This document shows, piece after piece, positions 33,604 through 36,519 of a DNA stretch of 36,519 nt. Position numbers and translations under genes: made by a program. Origin of the DNA: Paenibacillus humicus NBRC 102415 (GTDB lineage Bacteria > Bacillota > Bacilli > Paenibacillales > Paenibacillaceae). Within the stretch, counting starts at the first letter, position 1, and each line of letters begins with the position of its first letter. Below the pieces are notes generated by a model. The model was not told the origin of the DNA, ran no database searches, and saw only the letters and a list, made by a program, of their open reading frames with translations. Location of the stretch: assembly GCF_004000905.1 (NCBI RefSeq), contig NZ_BIMD01000050.1, positions 1 through 36,519 on the forward strand, given 5' to 3'.

Positions 33604-35114
33604 TTGAGCGGGTCCTGGACGTCCAGATAGCCCGGCCGTTCGGGCTTGCGCCGGAACGGGACGATGAACAGCCCGTTCAGCAGGTCCTTGGGACGCATCG
33701 GGGACAGCGGCGCCAGGAAGGGCACGCCGAACGACTCCAGGCGGGCCAGGTAGACCGCGACGCTGATTACCGCCAGCATGAAGCCGAAGATGCCGAGCAT
33801 GAAGGAGCAGAAATAGCAGTAGAAGCGAATCAGCGTCACCGCTCCGGAGAGGCTCTGGTTGACCAGCGTGGAGCCTGCGACGAACGTCATGGCGGCGATG
33901 ACGATCATGACCGGGGAGACGAGGCCGGAGCGGACGGCGGCATCGCCGATGATGAGGCCGCCGACGACGGTCAGCGTCTGCCCGATCGCGCCGGGCAGAC
34001 GCACGCCGGCTTCGCGGAAGATTTCGATCAGCAGCAGGGCAAGAATCATCTCCTGCTCCACATTGAGCGGAAGGCCGCGTCTGGCGTTCAAGATCGTCGC
34101 CAGCAGGCTGAAAGGGATCTGGTCCACATGGAACAGCGCCAGGGCGACGTACAATCCCGGCAGGAAAGCCGAAATGAACAGGCAGAGATACCGCAGCAGC
34201 CGGGTGAAGTTGACGTACATATAGTTGGATTGGAGATCCTCGGCCGCCTTCATCAGGAGAAACAGATTGGCAGGGGCGACGATGGCCGTCGGATTGCCCT
34301 CCAGCATGATGATTACCCGTCCGTTCATGAGGCATTGTACGGCAAAGTCGGGCCGGCCGGTGTATGTGGTCAGCGGCACGAGCGTCCACGACTTCCCGAC
34401 GAGCAGATCCTGCAGCTGCCGCGCCGAGGCGACGTCGTCGACCTTCAGCTCCTGCAGCTTGCGGCGGATGCTGTCGACCAGGTCCGGATTGGCGATGGAG
34501 CTTTCGTAGAGGAGGGCCACCTTGCTCCGGGAGCGGTCGCCGATCCAGAGATGCTCGCATTTCAGCGCCGGGCAGCGGAGACGGAAGCGGATGAGCGAGG
34601 TGTTGACGTCGATCTGCTCGACGAAGCCGTCCTTGGGACCGCGGACCGACACTTCCGTCGCCGCCTCGGAAGGGGTCCGTCCAGGGACGCTGCCCGCAAG
34701 CGCGGACCAAGCCCGCCGGGAGACGGGATCGAGGAGAACGGCCTCCGCCTGGAAAAGGACGCTGTTCAGCCGGGTCTGCCAGCTGCTCCCCGGCTTGCCG
34801 GGGTCTTCAACATGCTGGAGCGGCCTCCAGCCGTCCGGCATCTCTTCCTGCCCGTCTCCGGCTGCGGCCTGCAGCCGCTGCGGCAAGCCGGCTCTGGCTT
34901 GCGGGAGGACGCGGTTCTGCAGCCGGACGTCGGCCATGGAGCTGCAGTAGAGCAGCAGCAGCTGCGGCGGACCGTCATCCGTGCGGGCTTCCGCTTCCGG
35001 CGCGGAACAGCCATCGGGATGTGGAAAGCGCAGCACGGCTACATCGTCGTTTCCGGCATACCATTCCTTGAGGCGGGCGTACGTCGGGAACGCTTCTCTC
35101 TGTTCCCCGCTCAT
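33600..35114 (-). CDS. gerKA: germinant receptor A subunit, GerA family
   Basis: A 504-aa A subunit (family usually 480-540 aa). The hydrophilic N-terminal half contains the conserved GPKDGFVEQIDVNTSLIR region, LYESSIANPDLVDSIRRKL, and RVIIMLEGNPTAIVAP just before the membrane part. About five hydrophobic segments follow in the second half, including AGSTLVNQSLSGAVTLIR, and the tail ends with MRPKDLLNGLFIVPF. The N-terminal 110 residues are less conserved and rich in Gln, Ala and Pro. ATG 35114 overlaps the B-subunit stop (ATGA). It should respond to a nutrient germinant together with the B and C subunits; the ligand is unknown. Confidence 0.92.
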   Translation of the reverse strand: MSGEQREAFPTYARLKEWYAGNDDVAVLRFPHPDGCSAPEAEARTDDGPPQLLLLYCSSMADVRLQNRVLPQARAGLPQRLQAAAGDGQEEMPDGWRPLQHVEDPGKPGSSWQTRLNSVLFQAEAVLLDPVSRRAWSALAGSVPGRTPSEAATEVSVRGPKDGFVEQIDVNTSLIRFRLRCPALKCEHLWIGDRSRSKVALLYESSIANPDLVDSIRRKLQELKVDDVASARQLQDLLVGKSWTLVPLTTYTGRPDFAVQCLMNGRVIIMLEGNPTAIVAPANLFLLMKAAEDLQSNYMYVNFTRLLRYLCLFISAFLPGLYVALALFHVDQIPFSLLATILNARRGLPLNVEQEMILALLLIEIFREAGVRLPGAIGQTLTVVGGLIIGDAAVRSGLVSPVMIVIAAMTFVAGSTLVNQSLSGAVTLIRFYCYFCSFMLGIFGFMLAVISVAVYLARLESFGVPFLAPLSPMRPKDLLNGLFIVPFRRKPERPGYLDVQDPLK

Positions 35115-36232
35115 GATTCGGCCGCCTCCTTTTCCTTGCCGCCTTTGTTGCCGCTGCCCGTCCAGCCGAGAACAGCGGCCAGAAACGAGACGATCAGCAC
35201 GCCGCCTGCAAGGAAGAAGGGATACTGGACGCAGGTCATGTACCGGATGACCGCCATGTCCGGAATGGGCGCGACAGCGATCGTCAGCACGGAGACGGAT
35301 ACCGCCGCCATGGCCCAGCCTCTGCTTTTGAGGGTGCCGAAGCCCAGGAGCCGGACCATGAGATAGAATTCCAGCGAAATGCGGGCGAAGCCGCTGGAAA
35401 TCCGCTGCACGATGGCGAACAGATCGATGTGCTCGATCGTTTTTCCCAGCGAGACGACGCGCCAGATTTCCAGCACCGGGTTGCGCAGGCGGATCGCCTC
35501 TGCCGGACCGAAAACGGTAATGGCGGAGATGATCGGGATAAGCGACAGCCAGGCCAGGAAGAGCGCGCTGAAGGCGAAGTGATGCCAGCGGAACGTTCCC
35601 TTGACCTCCTGCTGCATGCAGATCAGCGTCCAGATCTCCATCATGGAGACGAGCGCCAGGCCGGCTCCGCTGAGCATGGGAGCATATCCGTGCTGCAACA
35701 CGGGGAACAGCTGGCGGTAATCCTGGTTCGGCCGGTTCAGCATGAGCAGCAGCGCGTCCAGCACGATCGCGATCGGGATCAGGATGACGCTGGTGAGTCC
35801 GATGGCGCGCAAGCCGCTCATCGCCGACAGGGCGCAGAGCAGAACCATGGAGCCGGCGATCAGAATGAGGGGCATGTCGGCCATGTAGCTGCGCACGGCG
35901 ATATGGCCGGTTTCCCACATCGTCGTGGAAGCCTGCAGGAACAGCGCCAGAACGGCCAGAAGCCGGAAGGCCCAGGAGAGAAAGGAGCCCAGCGTCTGCT
36001 GCAGCCAGGCTTCCAGAGAGCGCCCGTCGAGGCGCTTCACGACGTACCAGGCGCCTGTCGCCCAGAGGAGCCCGACGGGAACCGCGGTGAGCACGGACAG
36101 CCAGGCATCGTTCTGCGCCAGGCTGAGGATATAGGGAGGAGCGATGATGTTGGCGACGGCTCCGCTGCTGAGCAGGGCGAGAGAGAGGCTTGTCCAGATG
36201 CCGATGGTTCGAATATGCGAGCCGGTATTCAT
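35111..36232 (-). CDS. gerKB: germinant receptor B subunit, GerAB/spore germination permease family
   Basis: A 373-aa polytopic protein (about 10 hydrophobic segments) of the APC-like GerAB family, which binds the germinant. The N-terminal IRTIGIWTSLSLALLSSGAV, ETGHIAVRSYMADMP and LMLNRPNQDYRQLFPVL regions fit the family. ATG 36232 is chosen because it gives the usual length and lies about 60 nt after the predicted sigma-G transcription start; an ATG at 36286 would sit on the start site itself. The Shine-Dalgarno is weak (GGTGAG or AGGAAAG). It is the first gene of the operon, giving order B-A-C instead of the common A-B-C or A-C-B. Confidence 0.86.
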   Translation of the reverse strand: MNTGSHIRTIGIWTSLSLALLSSGAVANIIAPPYILSLAQNDAWLSVLTAVPVGLLWATGAWYVVKRLDGRSLEAWLQQTLGSFLSWAFRLLAVLALFLQASTTMWETGHIAVRSYMADMPLILIAGSMVLLCALSAMSGLRAIGLTSVILIPIAIVLDALLLMLNRPNQDYRQLFPVLQHGYAPMLSGAGLALVSMMEIWTLICMQQEVKGTFRWHHFAFSALFLAWLSLIPIISAITVFGPAEAIRLRNPVLEIWRVVSLGKTIEHIDLFAIVQRISSGFARISLEFYLMVRLLGFGTLKSRGWAMAAVSVSVLTIAVAPIPDMAVIRYMTCVQYPFFLAGGVLIVSFLAAVLGWTGSGNKGGKEKEAAES

Positions 36233-36298
36233 GAGTCTCACCCGCTTTCCTGTCCGAATTGGCATCCCTTCCGGGATGGGGATCATGATCGCAATTGG

Positions 36299-36328
36299 TA
36301 GTATGATCCACCTCTTCCTTCCCTATCC
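36299..36328 (-). promoter_or_regulatory. sigma-G-like promoter of the germinant receptor operon
   Basis: On the minus strand GGATA (36328-36324), an 18-nt spacer and CATACTA (36305-36299). The sigma-G consensus is GHATR-18-CATXHTA; the -10 matches fully and the -35 at four of five positions, with the ideal spacing. Forespore expression is the known rule for germinant receptor operons. Confidence 0.72.
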
Positions 36329-36416
36329 GCAGGCGGTCCGGGGAGACAAGCGGCGGCAAGTATGCTTAAATGGACATAACTGCCAACTACCGATGATGGA
36401 GGGGAACGATCTGGAC

Positions 36417-36519
36417 ATGGATTTGAATGTGCGGAGGGCGGGCATCCGGCCCCGCCACGGGCGCGTCAAGGCGGCGGCAGCGCTGCTGCTGGCCGCCGGC
36501 CTGCTGCTGGGCGGATGCG
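36417..36519 (+). CDS. start of a lipoprotein gene, cut by the window edge
   Basis: Only the first 34 codons are present. A basic N-terminus (MDLNVRRAGIRPRHGRVK) is followed by a hydrophobic run ending in LLLGGC, a good type II signal peptide and lipobox with Cys34. GGAGGGG (about 36398-36404) lies about 12 nt before the ATG; an in-frame CTG at 36411 is an alternative start. It is divergent from the germinant receptor operon. Nothing can be said about the mature protein. Confidence 0.68.
   Translation, partial: MDLNVRRAGIRPRHGRVKAAAALLLAAGLLLGGC

Noticed and set aside
32434-34710. A single 758-codon protein covering the GerC-type gene and the 3' part of the A subunit
   Set aside because: The N-terminal part is an out-of-frame shadow of the A subunit; the real start is ATG 33603 with a clean lipoprotein signal.
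1-36519. Mobile elements, tRNA or rRNA genes
   Set aside because: I looked for transposase, integrase and recombinase motifs and for tRNA or rRNA sequence and saw none.

Overview
The window looks like a chromosomal segment of a GC-rich, endospore-forming Firmicute, most likely Paenibacillus or a close relative. This rests on the gene order guaA / pbuG / pur operon in the Bacillus arrangement, the strong Shine-Dalgarno sequences with frequent GTG and TTG starts, two guanine riboswitches, a GerA-type germinant receptor operon and the general protein character. No mobile element, CRISPR array, tRNA or rRNA was recognised.

Region 1 (1-8,440) supplies and salvages purines. guaA (GMP synthetase) has its own sigma-A promoter. 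It is followed by an MFS transporter, an AzgA-type guanine/hypoxanthine permease behind a C74 (guanine-type) riboswitch, a nucleotidyltransferase-fold protein and a small nitroreductase. Most of these units end in clear intrinsic terminators.

Region 2 (about 7,980-23,950) is the complete de novo IMP pathway in the order purE-K-B-C-S-Q-L-F-M-N-H-D. It starts with a PurR-box pair, a TTGACA promoter, a second guanine riboswitch and a terminator. Many genes overlap (E/K, Q/L, L/F, M/N). The operon also holds unusual non-coding stretches: 51-nt hairpin repeats between purC and purS, about 970 nt between purF and purM, and a terminator-like hairpin between purH and purD. PurF carries a very long, low-complexity N-terminal extension ahead of its catalytic cysteine.

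Region 3 (about 23,830-26,230) contains two families of tandem intergenic repeats, then a four-copy 11-bp direct repeat resembling a PhoP (phosphate-starvation) box upstream of a TagO/WecA-type phospho-sugar transferase whose C-terminal His motif is degenerate. A PadR regulator lies on the minus strand and apparently starts at CTG.

Region 4 (26,280-32,430) is an envelope/signalling block: a NodB polysaccharide deacetylase, a VCBS/FG-GAP-like lipoprotein, an OmpR-type response regulator and its histidine kinase, a tiny membrane protein antisense to the kinase 3' end, and an alpha/beta hydrolase.

Region 5 (32,434-36,519) is a minus-strand germinant receptor operon in the order B-A-C with 4-nt ATGA overlaps and a good sigma-G-like promoter. 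The start of a divergent lipoprotein gene is cut by the window edge.

The core genes are ordinary and well recognised. The less ordinary signals are the PurF extension, the PhoP-like box, the intergenic repeat families, the altered TagO motif and the CTG start. Nothing here amounts to a clear new multi-gene system.
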